A stretch of 64,000 bases of DNA from Microbacterium oryzae. Lineage in GTDB: Bacteria; Actinomycetota; Actinomycetes; Actinomycetales; Microbacteriaceae. The translations under genes and the position numbers were made by a program. The stretch's first letter is position 1; each line of letters starts with the position of its first letter. Positions 33,233-45,285 of the stretch are shown here, piece after piece. The stretch spans positions 124,001 to 188,000 of the forward strand of contig NZ_JAUEPM010000002.1 in the NCBI RefSeq assembly GCF_030406385.1. Direction: 5' to 3'. The notes under the pieces were generated by a model. That model was not told the DNA's origin. It saw nothing but the letters and a program-made list of their open reading frames with translations, and did no database searches.

Positions 33233-34417
33233 TCAGCCCGTGAGACCCCTCAGCGGCCAGCCGGTGTAGGCCTCGGCGAGGTAGGTGCGCCCCGCTTCGG
33301 ACTCGACGACGCTGCGCAGCTCGCCGAGCTGGCGGCGGCGATCGAAGTCCGAGGCGTCGGGCGCCACGTGCAGCATGCTCGTCATCCACCACGAGAAGTG
33401 CTGGGCCTTCCAGATGCGCTGCAGGGCCGTCTCGGGGAACGCTTCGAGCAGGCGCGCATCGTTCTCGAGCAGGAGGGCGCGCAGGGCGCGCTCCAGTACC
33501 AGCACGTCCGCGACGGCGAGGTTCATGCCCTTCGCGCCCGTCGGCGGTACGGTATGCGCGGCGTCGCCGACGAGGGCGACGCGCCCGTGCAGCAGCTCGT
33601 GGGCGACGAAGCTGCGGAACCGCAGCACGTCGCGCTGGAAGATCGGGCCCTCCTGCAGCTCGGTGCCGGGAACCCGCTTCTGCAGTTCGCGCCAGAGCTC
33701 CTCTTCGGTGAGCGCATCCGGGTCGGCATCCGGTTCGCACTGGAAGTACATCCGCTGCACCGAGGGACTCCGCTGGCTGATCAGAGCGAAACCGTCAGGG
33801 GAGTTGCTGTAGATCAGTTCGTCCGCGCTCGGCGGTGCCTCGCAGAGGATCCCGAACCACGCGAACGGGTACTCGCGGAAGTAGCCGTTGCGTGAGCCCG
33901 ACACGGCGGCGCGCGCCACGCTGCGCGACCCGTCGGCGCCGACGACGAACTCGGCCTCGATCACGAGCTGCTCGCCGTCGGCATCGGTCGCGATCACGCG
34001 GGGAAGAGCGGATGCCGCGTCTTCGACACGCGTGGCGGTCACGCCGAACCGCAGATCCTGGCCGGCGGTGACTCGCGCGGCGATGAGGTCTTTCAGCGCC
34101 TCGTGCTGCGGGTAGAGCCAGACCGCACGGCCGACGAGCGCTTCGAAGTCGATGCGGTGCCCCTCGCCGTCGAAGCGCAGCTCGATGCCTTCATGGCGGC
34201 TTCCCACGGTGCGCGCCCGCGAGGTGCCGAGCGTGTCGAGGATCTCGACGGTGCCCTGCTCCAGGATGCCCGCGCGGATCGTGGTCTGGATCTCTTCTCG
34301 GGAGCGCTGGTCGATGACGACTGATTCGATGCCGGCGTGGGCGAGCAGGTGGGCCAGCAGCAGGCCGGCGGGGCCGGCGCCGATGATCGCGACGCGGGTG
34401 CGGACCGTCGTGGTCAT
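33233..34417 (-). CDS. pobA: 4-Hydroxybenzoate 3-monooxygenase
   Basis: A 394-residue flavoprotein hydroxylase, exactly the length of Pseudomonas PobA. FAD motif 1 is AIIGAGPAGLLLAHLLA. The PobA-specific segment IRAGILEQGTVEIL follows. The DG motif is FVVGADGSRSVAR, and ALVGDAAHTVPPTGAKGMNL is the second FAD motif. IYSNSPDGFALISQRS matches the substrate-site region. It converts 4-hydroxybenzoate to protocatechuate with NAD(P)H and O2, feeding the 4,5-cleavage operon downstream. GGAGATGAC precedes the start. It is probably controlled by the IclR gene just upstream. Confidence 0.93.
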   Translation of the reverse strand: MTTTVRTRVAIIGAGPAGLLLAHLLAHAGIESVVIDQRSREEIQTTIRAGILEQGTVEILDTLGTSRARTVGSRHEGIELRFDGEGHRIDFEALVGRAVWLYPQHEALKDLIAARVTAGQDLRFGVTATRVEDAASALPRVIATDADGEQLVIEAEFVVGADGSRSVARAAVSGSRNGYFREYPFAWFGILCEAPPSADELIYSNSPDGFALISQRSPSVQRMYFQCEPDADPDALTEEELWRELQKRVPGTELQEGPIFQRDVLRFRSFVAHELLHGRVALVGDAAHTVPPTGAKGMNLAVADVLVLERALRALLLENDARLLEAFPETALQRIWKAQHFSWWMTSMLHVAPDASDFDRRRQLGELRSVVESEAGRTYLAEAYTGWPLRGLTG

Positions 34418-34484
34418 GTCATCTCCTTCGATGCGGGGGAACCATCTTCAGTGTGAGGACGGCCCGCCGCACGAAGGGATCAAT

Positions 34485-34499
34485 TCCCGTTCAACGGGA
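34485..34499. promoter_or_regulatory. Palindromic site upstream of pobA
   Basis: TCCCGTTCAACGGGA is a perfect inverted repeat with one central base, between the IclR stop and pobA. IclR-family activators such as PobR/PcaU bind repeats of this kind near aromatic-catabolic promoters. It overlaps a possible -35 TTGAAC on the minus strand. The link to the regulator is inferred. Confidence 0.5.
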
Positions 34500-34505
34500 C
34501 GGCTT

Positions 34506-35258
34506 CTACCGATGGCGCACGAGAGCGTTCTCGATGCCCGCGGCTGCATGCCTCAGCTCCGGAAGCGCCGACTCCGGAGCAGTGCCGCGGGGCAGCACGA
34601 CCGACAGAGCGGCGATCACGACGCCCGATCCCTCGCGAACCGGCACAGCGACGCCCGTCGACACGGTTTCGATGTAGCCCGGCGCCACCGCATAGCCGAC
34701 GAGCCGGATCTCGCTCAGCTTCCGACGCACGTCCGTCGGGGCGACCAGCGTGGCGTCCGTGAGTCGTTGCAGCGGGGCGGAGAGCACGCGCTCTTGGAGA
34801 TCACGGTCGGCGTACGACAGGAGGACCAGGCCGGAAGACGAGGCGTGGAGGGGGAGGCGCCCGGCGACGCGGGTGATGTTGGCCCCCGAATCGGCGTCGC
34901 TCAACCGCTCGAGGAACAGCGCCTCGTCCTGCTCGAGAATGGCCAGCTGCGTGTGCTCGCGGACGCGGGCCTGCACGCGCTCCATGAAGGGGAGCGCGAC
35001 CTGGCGCAACCGCAGCGCGTGCGATGAGCGCGTCGCCAGCTCCCACAGCCGCATCCCGATCCGCACGCGCCGCTGATCGTCGCGTTCGAGGAGCCCGGCT
35101 TCGACGAGCTCCCCGACGATGCGGTGCGCGGACGAGCTCGGCAGTCCTGCTCGCCGTCCGATCTCGGCCGTGGTCTGCACGGTTCGCGTGGGCGTGAACG
35201 TCTCGAGGACGCGGACCAGCCTGTCGGTCACCGAGTCGCCCGAGGTGGAGTTCGCCAC
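34506..35258 (-). CDS. IclR-family transcriptional regulator
   Basis: A 250-residue IclR regulator. The N-terminal winged helix is VLETFTPTRTVQTTAEIGRR followed by LPSSSAHRIVGELVEAGLLER. The effector domain shows LPLHASSSGLVLLSY, which corresponds to the conserved LPLHATASGKALLAY segment, and VAVPVREGSGVVIAALSV near the end. I use the GTG at 35258 with GAGGATGAAG upstream; the start is not certain. It lies upstream of pobA in the same direction, with a palindrome between, so control of pobA by 4-hydroxybenzoate or a related acid is likely. Confidence 0.87.
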   Translation of the reverse strand: MANSTSGDSVTDRLVRVLETFTPTRTVQTTAEIGRRAGLPSSSAHRIVGELVEAGLLERDDQRRVRIGMRLWELATRSSHALRLRQVALPFMERVQARVREHTQLAILEQDEALFLERLSDADSGANITRVAGRLPLHASSSGLVLLSYADRDLQERVLSAPLQRLTDATLVAPTDVRRKLSEIRLVGYAVAPGYIETVSTGVAVPVREGSGVVIAALSVVLPRGTAPESALPELRHAAAGIENALVRHR

Positions 35259-35322
35259 GGCTTCATCCTCGCAGGCCGACGAGCCGCGATCGAGCCCGTC
35301 GCCGTGGGGGTACCCTCGACCC

Positions 35323-35973
35323 ATGGCCTCCGCGGTACCCGACCCCGCCACCCCGTGGGCGCCCCTCGCCCCCGAGTCCGTCGCCGAGATGCTCGATGAG
35401 ACGACGTCGCTGTGGTGGCTCTCGGGTGGTGCCGCCCTGGACCGCTGGCTCGGTGCGCCGATCCGAGACCGGGCCAACATCGACGTGAGCACGACCTCTC
35501 CTCATCTGCCGGGGCTCCTCGGCTCGCTGCCGGCGACGCGGAGCGCGTGGGTCACGGTCGACGGCACCCCGGTGCCCTGGCAGGAGGCGCCCGACGACGT
35601 CGACCCGCACCCCGTCCTCATCCACGACGACCAGCGCCGCGCCTGGGTGCTGCAGATCGCCGTCGAGGACGGCTCCGATCGCGCATGGATCTACCGGCGC
35701 GACCCGAGGCTGCAGCTGCCATGGGACTCCGCCGTGCTCGACATGGACGGCATTCCGACCGGGGCGCCCGAAGTCCAGCTGCTCTGGAAGGCGCTCCGAC
35801 CTCGCCCCGAGGATGACATCGACAAGGACGCCGTGGCTCCGCTTCTCCCCCTGGGGGCGCGGGCGTGGTGGGAGAAGGCGCTGCTGTCGATCCATCCGCA
35901 CTCATCTTGGGCGATCCAGGTGCGCAGCCCCATGTTCCCTGCGAAGGCCAGCTGGAATCGCGCCAGGGATTAG
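35323..35973 (+). CDS. Nucleotidyltransferase-fold protein, ANT(2'')-like
   Basis: A 216-residue protein with WWLSGGAALDRWLGAPIRDRANIDV near residue 35. This is the outline of the aminoglycoside 2''-adenylyltransferase-like group (GGxALDxxLG..R.H.D). The second acidic position is kept (IDV), but the usual RxHxD reads RANID. Such chromosomal homologues are common in actinobacteria and usually have no proven drug target. The stop overlaps the convergent LysR gene by 4 bases. It looks like an unrelated insertion between catabolic units. I do not claim resistance activity. Confidence 0.65.
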   Translation: MASAVPDPATPWAPLAPESVAEMLDETTSLWWLSGGAALDRWLGAPIRDRANIDVSTTSPHLPGLLGSLPATRSAWVTVDGTPVPWQEAPDDVDPHPVLIHDDQRRAWVLQIAVEDGSDRAWIYRRDPRLQLPWDSAVLDMDGIPTGAPEVQLLWKALRPRPEDDIDKDAVAPLLPLGARAWWEKALLSIHPHSSWAIQVRSPMFPAKASWNRARD

Positions 35974-36896
35974 GCGGGCTGGTCCCCGAGCGCCTCGCGG
36001 TATTCGTCGGAGGTGACGGCGCTGTGCACCAGGGAACGAAACCAGTGCTGGATCGGCGACAGCCCGGCTTCCCAACGGGTGTACAGCGCCACGGGGGAGC
36101 TGTGGCCGGGCCAGGGGAGCTCCGCGATCCGCAGGGCGGGGAACCAGCCGCAGAACACCTCGGCGACATGCCGGGGGAGCATCACCACAAGATCGGTCGC
36201 GACGAGGACGGCGGGGACGGTGGCGTACTCCTCGACCGTCAGTGCCACCTGGTGAGCGAGGTCGTGCTCCACAAGGGCCTGCAGGGGAAAGACATGACCA
36301 CCGCGGGTCGATACCTGGACGAAGCGGCGATCCGCGAACATGTCCGGCGCCGTGGGCGGCAGCGGGGCGGCGGCCGATGACAGCGCGACGTACTCGACGG
36401 TGCGCACCGGCGTGCGCCACAACCGCGGCGTCGACATCACCGATACCGTGATCGCCACGTCGACCGCACCTCGGACGAGCTCCTCCTCGACCTGATCTGC
36501 GTCCAATCGCTCCACCCTGAGGTGCGCGGTCGCGGCCTCGCTCTCGAGCGCGGCCATGATCGGCGGAAGGAACGTCTGCTCGCCGATCGAGGTCAACCCC
36601 AAGGACAGTTGGCCGCTGAAGCTCCCGGGGTCGAACGCGTCCGATCCTCCCACTGTGGCATCGATCTGCTTCAGTGCCTCGTGAAGCGGGCCGAAAAGCT
36701 GCGTCGCACGTGCTGTCGGCACCATGACGTGACCCTCGCGCCGGAAGAGGTCGTCTTCGAAGTGCCGACGCAGCCGCGAGAGGGTGTAGCTGACGGTCGG
36801 CTGCGTCACGTGCAGCTGATCGGCGGTGGCGGTGAGGCTGCGCAGCTCGTACAGCACGACGAACGTGCGGAGCTGATTGAGATCCGCGGTCGACAT
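35970..36896 (-). CDS. LysR-family transcriptional regulator C (likely controls the lig operon)
   Basis: A 308-residue LysR regulator with DLNQLRTFVVLYELRSLTATA and LHVTQPTVSYTLSRLRRHFED at the N-terminus and a full effector domain. I prefer the ATG at 36896 over a TTG one codon upstream. It is divergent from the protocatechuate 4,5-cleavage operon. The intergenic region has three half-sites of an ATAGAT/ATCTAT repeat. This is the standard layout for LysR control of a catabolic operon, probably with a pathway intermediate as inducer. Confidence 0.88.
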   Translation of the reverse strand: MSTADLNQLRTFVVLYELRSLTATADQLHVTQPTVSYTLSRLRRHFEDDLFRREGHVMVPTARATQLFGPLHEALKQIDATVGGSDAFDPGSFSGQLSLGLTSIGEQTFLPPIMAALESEAATAHLRVERLDADQVEEELVRGAVDVAITVSVMSTPRLWRTPVRTVEYVALSSAAAPLPPTAPDMFADRRFVQVSTRGGHVFPLQALVEHDLAHQVALTVEEYATVPAVLVATDLVVMLPRHVAEVFCGWFPALRIAELPWPGHSSPVALYTRWEAGLSPIQHWFRSLVHSAVTSDEYREALGDQPA

Positions 36897-36937
36897 CAAT
36901 AGATCCCATCTATGGCGACGTACTCTCGAATCTATTG
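36897..36937. promoter_or_regulatory. LysR operator between regulator C and the lig operon
   Basis: ATAGATCCCATCTAT (36899-36913) is a perfect inverted repeat, and a third half-site ATCTATTG at 36930-36937 is the reverse complement of CAATAGAT at 36897-36904. Paired and offset half-sites of this kind fit LysR recognition and activation sites. The first repeat starts right at the regulator's start codon, fitting autoregulation. Confidence 0.65.
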
Positions 36938-37015
36938 GACCACAGTCATTCGTCGGCCTATCGTCAAGAAAGCGGGACGTTCCGCATCCGATCTGTTCAA
37001 TGACGAGGATTTCGC

Positions 37016-38044
37016 GTGATCATCGACATCCACGGCCACTACACCACGGCCCCGGCGCAACTGGGTGCCTGGCGCGATCTGCAGATCGCTTACGCAACGG
37101 GCCAGGGCGATGCGCCCGATCCCGCGGCGCTGCAGATCGCCGACGACGACATCCGCGAGACGATCGAGGCCAACCAGTTGCGGCTGATGAACGACCGCGG
37201 CAGCGATGTCACCGTCTTCAGCCCCCGCGCGTCGTTCATGGCGCACCACATCGGCGACTTCGCGGTGAGCGAGAGCTGGACGCGCATCTGCAACGACCTC
37301 GTCGCGCGCGTCTCGCAGCTGTTCCCCGACCGCTTCCTGCCGGGCGCGATGCTTCCCCAGTCGCCCGGAGTGGACCAGAAGACGACCCTGGCCGAACTCG
37401 ATCGTGCCGTGAACGATCTCGGTGTCGTCAGCGTCAACATCAACCCTGATCCGTCCGGTGGACTGTGGACCGCCCCGCTGCTGACCGACAGGAGCTGGTA
37501 CCCGGTCTACGAGAAGCTCGTCGAGTACGAGCTGCCCGCCATGATCCACGTGAGCACGTCGTGCAAGCCGCAGTTCCACACGACCGGCGACCACTACCTC
37601 GGCGCCGACACGACGGCGTTCATGCAGCTGCTCAAGGGCGACCTCTTCCGGGACTTCCCCGATCTGAAGTTCGTGATCCCGCATGGCGGCGGTGCGGTCC
37701 CCTACCACTGGGGGCGTTTCCGCGGCCTCGCCATGGCGCTCGGCAAAGGGGAGCTGGAGGAGCATCTTCTGGGCAATGTGCACTTCGACACCTGCGTGTA
37801 CCACCAGCCGGGCATCGATCTGCTCACGGACGTCATCCCGACCGACAACATCCTGTTCGCGAGCGAGATGATCGGGGCGGTCCGCGACATCGACCCGCGC
37901 ACCGGCCACCACTTCGACGACACCAGGCGCTACGTCGACGCCACCCCGAACCTGAGTGACGCCGCGCGGCAGCAGGTGTTCGAGGGGAACGCCCGACGCG
38001 TCTATCCGCGCGTCGACCGCGCGCTGAGCCGCCGAGGACTGTGA
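37016..38044 (+). CDS. ligJ: 4-Oxalomesaconate hydratase
   Basis: A 342-residue amidohydrolase-superfamily enzyme that follows Sphingobium LigJ closely: IDIHGHYTTAP with the HxH metal site, TVFSPRASFMAHHIGDF, VNINPDPSGG, AMIHVSTSC, FVIPHGGGAVPYHWGRFRGL, DTCVYHQPGIDLL and FASEMIGAVR. It hydrates 4-oxalomesaconate to 4-carboxy-4-hydroxy-2-oxoadipate in protocatechuate meta-cleavage. The GTG start at 37016 has GACGAGGAT upstream. It is the first gene of the operon, divergent from LysR C. Confidence 0.93.
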   Translation: MIIDIHGHYTTAPAQLGAWRDLQIAYATGQGDAPDPAALQIADDDIRETIEANQLRLMNDRGSDVTVFSPRASFMAHHIGDFAVSESWTRICNDLVARVSQLFPDRFLPGAMLPQSPGVDQKTTLAELDRAVNDLGVVSVNINPDPSGGLWTAPLLTDRSWYPVYEKLVEYELPAMIHVSTSCKPQFHTTGDHYLGADTTAFMQLLKGDLFRDFPDLKFVIPHGGGAVPYHWGRFRGLAMALGKGELEEHLLGNVHFDTCVYHQPGIDLLTDVIPTDNILFASEMIGAVRDIDPRTGHHFDDTRRYVDATPNLSDAARQQVFEGNARRVYPRVDRALSRRGL

Positions 38045-38055
38045 GGAACGAGAAC

Positions 38056-38748
38056 ATGCGACTGAACGACCTCGGACTCGTCCGCACGAACATCCACCGC
38101 CCCGACCCTGCCGACGTCGAGCGGCTCTCGAGGTTCGGTGTCGCCACCATCCACGAGGCCATGGGGCGCGTGGGTCTGCTGCGCCCGTACATCCGTCCCG
38201 CCTACGCGGGAGCACGCCTGTGCGGCCCCGCCGTGACCGTGCTCCTGCAGCCCGGTGACAACTGGATGCTCCATGTCGCCGCCGAGCAGGTGCAGGAAGG
38301 CGACGTCATCGTGGCAGGGTGCACGACCGAGAGCGAGGATGGCTTCTTCGGCGAGCTGCTGGCCACCTCTCTGCGCGCCCGCGGCTGCCGCGGACTCGTC
38401 ATCGACGGCGGCGTCCGCGACGTCGCCGACCTCGAGAAGATGGACTTCCCGGTGTTCTCCCGTGCCATCAACTCGAAGGGCACGGTCAAGGCGACACTCG
38501 GTTCGGTCAACATCCCCGTGGTCGTCGCGAACGCTCTCGTGAATCCGGGTGACGTGGTCGTCGCCGACGTGGACGGTGTGGTCGTCGTTCCTCGCGAACT
38601 CGTCGGTGCGGTGGCGGATGCCAGCCAGAAGCGCGAAGACAACGAAGAGGCCAAGCGCCAGAGGTTCCGCGACGGTGTGCTGGGGCTGGACATCTACGGC
38701 ATGCGCGAGCGGCTGGCCGCCGCCGGCCTCGAGTACGTGGAGGACTGA
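38056..38748 (+). CDS. ligK: 4-Carboxy-4-hydroxy-2-oxoadipate aldolase/oxaloacetate decarboxylase
   Basis: A 230-residue class II aldolase of the LigK/HMG aldolase fold (RraA-like). It has VATIHEAMGRVGLLRPYIRP, AGARLCGPAVTVL, and the metal/substrate region GLVIDGGVRDVADL. The C-terminal tail has RQRFRDGVLGLDIYGMR. It cleaves the hydrated intermediate to pyruvate and oxaloacetate. The ATG at 38056, with GAGGAACGAG upstream, is preferred to a GTG overlapping the LigJ stop. It lies 11 bases after ligJ. Confidence 0.92.
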   Translation: MRLNDLGLVRTNIHRPDPADVERLSRFGVATIHEAMGRVGLLRPYIRPAYAGARLCGPAVTVLLQPGDNWMLHVAAEQVQEGDVIVAGCTTESEDGFFGELLATSLRARGCRGLVIDGGVRDVADLEKMDFPVFSRAINSKGTVKATLGSVNIPVVVANALVNPGDVVVADVDGVVVVPRELVGAVADASQKREDNEEAKRQRFRDGVLGLDIYGMRERLAAAGLEYVED

Positions 38749-38751
38749 CCC

Positions 38752-42050
<3,299 letters not shown>

Positions 42051-42054
<4 letters not shown>

Positions 42055-43040
42055 CCCCCTCGCGCGCGAGCCTGCCTCGGATGGGTCTGGGGTGCATGGT
42101 GCTCAGTCACGCGTACGGCGTGCCGCCGTCGGCCGACGACGGGCTGCGGATGCTGCGGGGCGCGCTCGACGAAGGAGTGACGCTGCTCGACACGGCGACT
42201 CTGTACGGCGCCGGACGCAATGAAGAGCTCGTCGGGAGGGCGATCAACGGACGACGCGACGAGGTGGTGCTCGCCAGCAAGGGCGGCATGGCCTCCGTCG
42301 ACGGCGTCAGGACGATCGACGGCCGCCCCGAGACCCTGCGTGGTCAGGTCGACGCCTCGCTGCGTCGGCTCGGGGCCGACCATATCGATCTGTACTACCT
42401 CCATCGGTGGGACAAGAAGGTGCCCATCGGCGACAGCGTCGGCGCCCTGGCCGATGCGGTGGAAGCCGGCAAGATCGGCGCCATCGGGCTGTCGGAGGTG
42501 TCCGTGGCGCGCCTGCGCGAGGCGCAGCGGGTCGCCCCCATCGCCGCGGTGCAGAACGAGTACTCGCTGTGGACGCGCAACGCCGAACTCGGGATGCTCG
42601 ACGCGACCCGCGAGAGCGGCACGGCCTTCGTCGCATTCTCACCCCTCGCGCGCGGGTTCCTCGCCGATGGAGTGCACGACCCCGACGCGCTGGCTGCGGG
42701 GGACATCCGCCGCGGCCAGCCGCGCTTCCAGCCCGATCACTGGCCGAGGAACGCCGCGCTGCTGCCGCGGTGGCGCGCCCTCGCCACGGAGGCGGGGTGC
42801 ACGCCCGCGCAGCTCGCGCTCGCATGGGTGCTCTCCCGCGGCGAGCACGTGGTGGCGATCCCCGGCACCACGCGCATCGACCACCTGCGGGAGAACGACG
42901 TCGCCGTGGGCCTCGCCCTCGATCCGCAGATCCTCGCCCGCGCGGGAGAGCTGATCGACACGGCGACGGTCTCCGGCCCTCGCTACCCGGACGCGCAGGC
43001 GCGTGAGGTCGACGCCGAGACCTTCCCGGAGGCGGTGTGA
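42051..43040 (+). CDS. Aldo/keto reductase
   Basis: A 329-residue AKR with the tetrad regions LGCMVLSHAYGV, LLDTATLYGAGRNEELVG (catalytic Tyr and Asp), VVLASKGG (Lys) and DLYYLHRWD (His). NADPH-binding residues appear in PGTTRIDHLRENDVA. A GTG start overlaps the LigC stop (GTGA). AKRs are not a standard step of protocatechuate 4,5-cleavage, so its role may be reduction of an aromatic aldehyde or a side intermediate. It is coupled at both ends to its neighbours, so it is a real member of the operon. Confidence 0.88.
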
Positions 43041-43771
43041 GGGCCATCACGTCGATGGCGACGCGGCATGTGCTCACCGAGCTCGCCGCCGCCGTCGCCG
43101 CCGAGGGGCTTCCCGCCCTGCAGCTCGAATCGGTCGGGGGCGTCACCGCCGCGGACCGCGTGCGCGCCGGTGAACCGTGGGACCTGGTCTTCCTCGCCGT
43201 CGACGCCCTCGAGCGGCTCGGCGCGGACGGACACGTCATCGCCGACACCGTGACGCCCATGCTGGTCTCGAGCGTCGCCGTCGCCGTCGCCGTGCCGTCG
43301 GCGACGACAGAGCCGGCTGCCGACCCCGCCACTGCGGCGTATCCGGATGCCGGCGCCGTGCGCACCGCTGTGGCCGCCGCCGGGCGCATCGGATACTCCT
43401 CCGGGCCGAGCGGAACCGCCCTGCTGCGGCACTTCGAGGACTGGGGGCTGCGCGCGGCGCTGGAAGGGCGGCTCGTGCAGGCGCCCCCCGGCGTGCCGGT
43501 CGCCCGGATGCTCGCCGACGGAGAAGTCGACATGGGCTTCCAGCAGCTCAGCGAGCTCGTGGCGCAGCCGGGTATCCGCCTGCTGGGGACACTGCCGCCC
43601 GACTGCGCCATCACGACGGTGTTCGGGGGCGCGGTCGCGGCGACGGCGGCCGAGCCCGCGCGTGCCCGCGATGTCCTGCGCTACCTGGCCTCGGATGCCG
43701 CCGCGCCGGCCGCGCTCCGGCACAGCTTCGCGCGCCCCGGTCAGGACTCCGAGGGCGTGAGGGGGAGCTGA
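43037..43771 (+). CDS. Cytosolic ModA-like substrate-binding-fold protein
   Basis: A 244-residue protein with a periplasmic-binding-like type II fold outline: GGVTAADRVRAGEPWDLVFL, RIGYSSGPSGTALLRHFEDW, PVARMLADGEVDMGFQQLSE and GIRLLGTLPPDC. This resembles ModA/extracellular molybdate-binding proteins, but there is no signal peptide and no transporter gene nearby. It is coupled by GTGA to the aldo/keto reductase. A cytosolic binding-fold protein at the end of a lig operon may act as an enzyme, such as an isomerase, or as a regulator. The tautomerase step that usually precedes LigJ has no other candidate here. This is inference. Confidence 0.7.
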   Translation: MRAITSMATRHVLTELAAAVAAEGLPALQLESVGGVTAADRVRAGEPWDLVFLAVDALERLGADGHVIADTVTPMLVSSVAVAVAVPSATTEPAADPATAAYPDAGAVRTAVAAAGRIGYSSGPSGTALLRHFEDWGLRAALEGRLVQAPPGVPVARMLADGEVDMGFQQLSELVAQPGIRLLGTLPPDCAITTVFGGAVAATAAEPARARDVLRYLASDAAAPAALRHSFARPGQDSEGVRGS

Positions 43772-44397
43772 CGTCCATAGTTCCAGGACAGGATGGCCGG
43801 CTGCTCGCGGTAGAAGCTCAGCACCGACACCGATCCGGCGTCCAGAGTTATCTGCGCGGCGAAGCGGGGAGCCAGCCGCAGGAACACCGCGGTCAGGATG
43901 CGCAGGAAGTGGCCGTGGGCGACCAGAGCCACGTCTCCCTCCGCCATGGCGGGTAGCACGCGCGTGAGCACGCGGGATGCGCGCGCTGCCACCTCCTCCA
44001 CGGTCTCCCCTGGCGTCTCCCCGCGGATCACCCCGTGGGTGAAGGCGCTCCAGTTGTAGCCGAGCTCGCGTCGGATGTCGAGCGTCGTGCGCCCCTCGTA
44101 TCCCCCGTAGTCCCACTCGACGAGAAGCGGATCGATCTCGGCGTGCAGATTCGCGAGCTCCGCGGTGCGGCGGGCGCGCTGCAGAGGCGACGTCAGCACG
44201 AGGGAGAAGTCGTAGTCGGCGACCAGCTCGCCGGCGCCGCGCGCGAGATCCTCGCCCCGACTCGTCAGCGGGAAGTCCGACAGGCCGGTGTGTCGGCCAT
44301 CCTTCGACCACTCGGTCTCGCCGTGACGCAGGAGGATCAGCTTGCCCTGCGGGTTGTCGGGGGCCGGGTGGTCGAGCAGTGGATCATTCGCGAACAC
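43741..44397 (-). CDS. Histidine phosphatase family protein (phosphoglycerate mutase-like)
   Basis: A 218-residue branch-1 histidine phosphatase with LILLRHGETEWSKDGRHTG (catalytic His), TSPLQRARRTAEL, LLVEWDYGGYEGR (catalytic Glu/Asp region) and VALVAHGHFLRIL (second His). The GTG start at 44397 has GGGAGA upstream. It overlaps the convergent lig-operon end by 31 bases. It is a general phosphoester hydrolase or phosphoglycerate-mutase-like enzyme of unknown substrate and marks the return to core-type genes. Confidence 0.88.
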   Translation of the reverse strand: MFANDPLLDHPAPDNPQGKLILLRHGETEWSKDGRHTGLSDFPLTSRGEDLARGAGELVADYDFSLVLTSPLQRARRTAELANLHAEIDPLLVEWDYGGYEGRTTLDIRRELGYNWSAFTHGVIRGETPGETVEEVAARASRVLTRVLPAMAEGDVALVAHGHFLRILTAVFLRLAPRFAAQITLDAGSVSVLSFYREQPAILSWNYGRQLPLTPSES

Positions 44398-44542
44398 ACG
44401 GCAACCGTAGTCTCCCTGCGTCTCCCGGGGCCGCTCACGGACGTGCGTCGTCCCGATCCCGGGCGGTGTCAACCCCTGTCAGCGGCCCTGTCCGCCTGCA
44501 TACCGTGAGCGTGCCGCCATCCCATCAGGAGGAGTCACGACC

Positions 44543-44935
44543 ATGACCTACATCACGCGCATCGGCGACCTCGAGCAGATCTCGGAGCTGCACCGTGGCG
44601 AGGGCGAGCCGTACGCCCAGGCCCGCGTGCTCGTCCTCGACGAGGTCGACCGCGCCGCGGGGGTGAAGGAGGGGCGACCGGCAGCCGCGTACGACGTGCT
44701 CGTCAGCGGAGCTCAGGCGACAGCCCTCGTGGAGGCCGCGCAGCGCAGCACCGGACGCATGCGGCTGTTCTTCGCGGGCACCACGGAGGACCGCCCCGCC
44801 GACGAGGCCGTGCACCGCGTGCGGGCCGACGAGGTGGGTGTGAGTCTGCTCGATCAGACGGTGACCGTCCACGACTCCGACCAGAGCGTGGCGCAGACGG
44901 AGCCCTGGGACGCGCCGCTGCCGCCCGAGGCCTAA
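44543..44935 (+). CDS. Conserved hypothetical protein
   Basis: A 130-residue soluble protein with AGGAGG eight bases before its ATG. It has no signal peptide or membrane segment. A central piece, YDVLVSGAQATALVEAAQRSTGR then MRLFFAGTTEDR, recalls the strand pattern of an OB-fold, as in SSB-like proteins, but I see no family signature strong enough to name it. The C-terminal 25 residues are acidic and probably disordered. The 144-bp gap before it has CCTGTCAGCGGCCCTGTC-like sequence but no promoter that I trust. Confidence 0.6.
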   Translation: MTYITRIGDLEQISELHRGEGEPYAQARVLVLDEVDRAAGVKEGRPAAAYDVLVSGAQATALVEAAQRSTGRMRLFFAGTTEDRPADEAVHRVRADEVGVSLLDQTVTVHDSDQSVAQTEPWDAPLPPEA

Positions 44936-45014
44936 TCTCCTCCGGCGTTCGGGTCAACCCGTGGTGCCCGGGCCGCTCATCCTCCAGGATGGTGGCGACA
45001 CGAGGAGGCCGTAT

Positions 45015-45257
45015 ATGACCGATGCAGAACGCCCGTCCACGCAGACGTCCACCGAGAACGAGGAAGCCGTCGACATGCGCCCCGAGGAGGAGCGCGCGGA
45101 TGCCACGCTGGAGGCGCCGAGCACCTCTCAGGAGCCCGGCGAGGAACCCCGCGCGGACGAGCCGCAGGTGAGCGACGACGCCAGCCACCACGCCGTCGGG
45201 ATCGGCGTCATCGACGCGGAGATCCCCGGCGAGGAGGGCGCTCCGGAAGCGGAGTGA
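45015..45257 (+). CDS. Small acidic, disordered protein
   Basis: An 80-residue protein, nearly one third Glu and Asp, with no hydrophobic core. It starts MTDAERPSTQTSTENEEAVD and ends AEIPGEEGAPEAE. GAGGAGG lies 9 bases before the ATG at 45015, supporting translation. Such short acidic proteins are common in Microbacteriaceae and have no assigned function. It is followed 28 bases later by a second small acidic gene, so the pair may be co-expressed. Confidence 0.6.
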   Translation: MTDAERPSTQTSTENEEAVDMRPEEERADATLEAPSTSQEPGEEPRADEPQVSDDASHHAVGIGVIDAEIPGEEGAPEAE

Positions 45258-45285
45258 CCCCGAGACGATCAGCGAAGGAGCGATC

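Noticed and set aside
35323..35973. Aminoglycoside resistance gene
   Set aside because: Only the general nucleotidyltransferase outline is present and the acidic motif is altered; a resistance claim is not supported.
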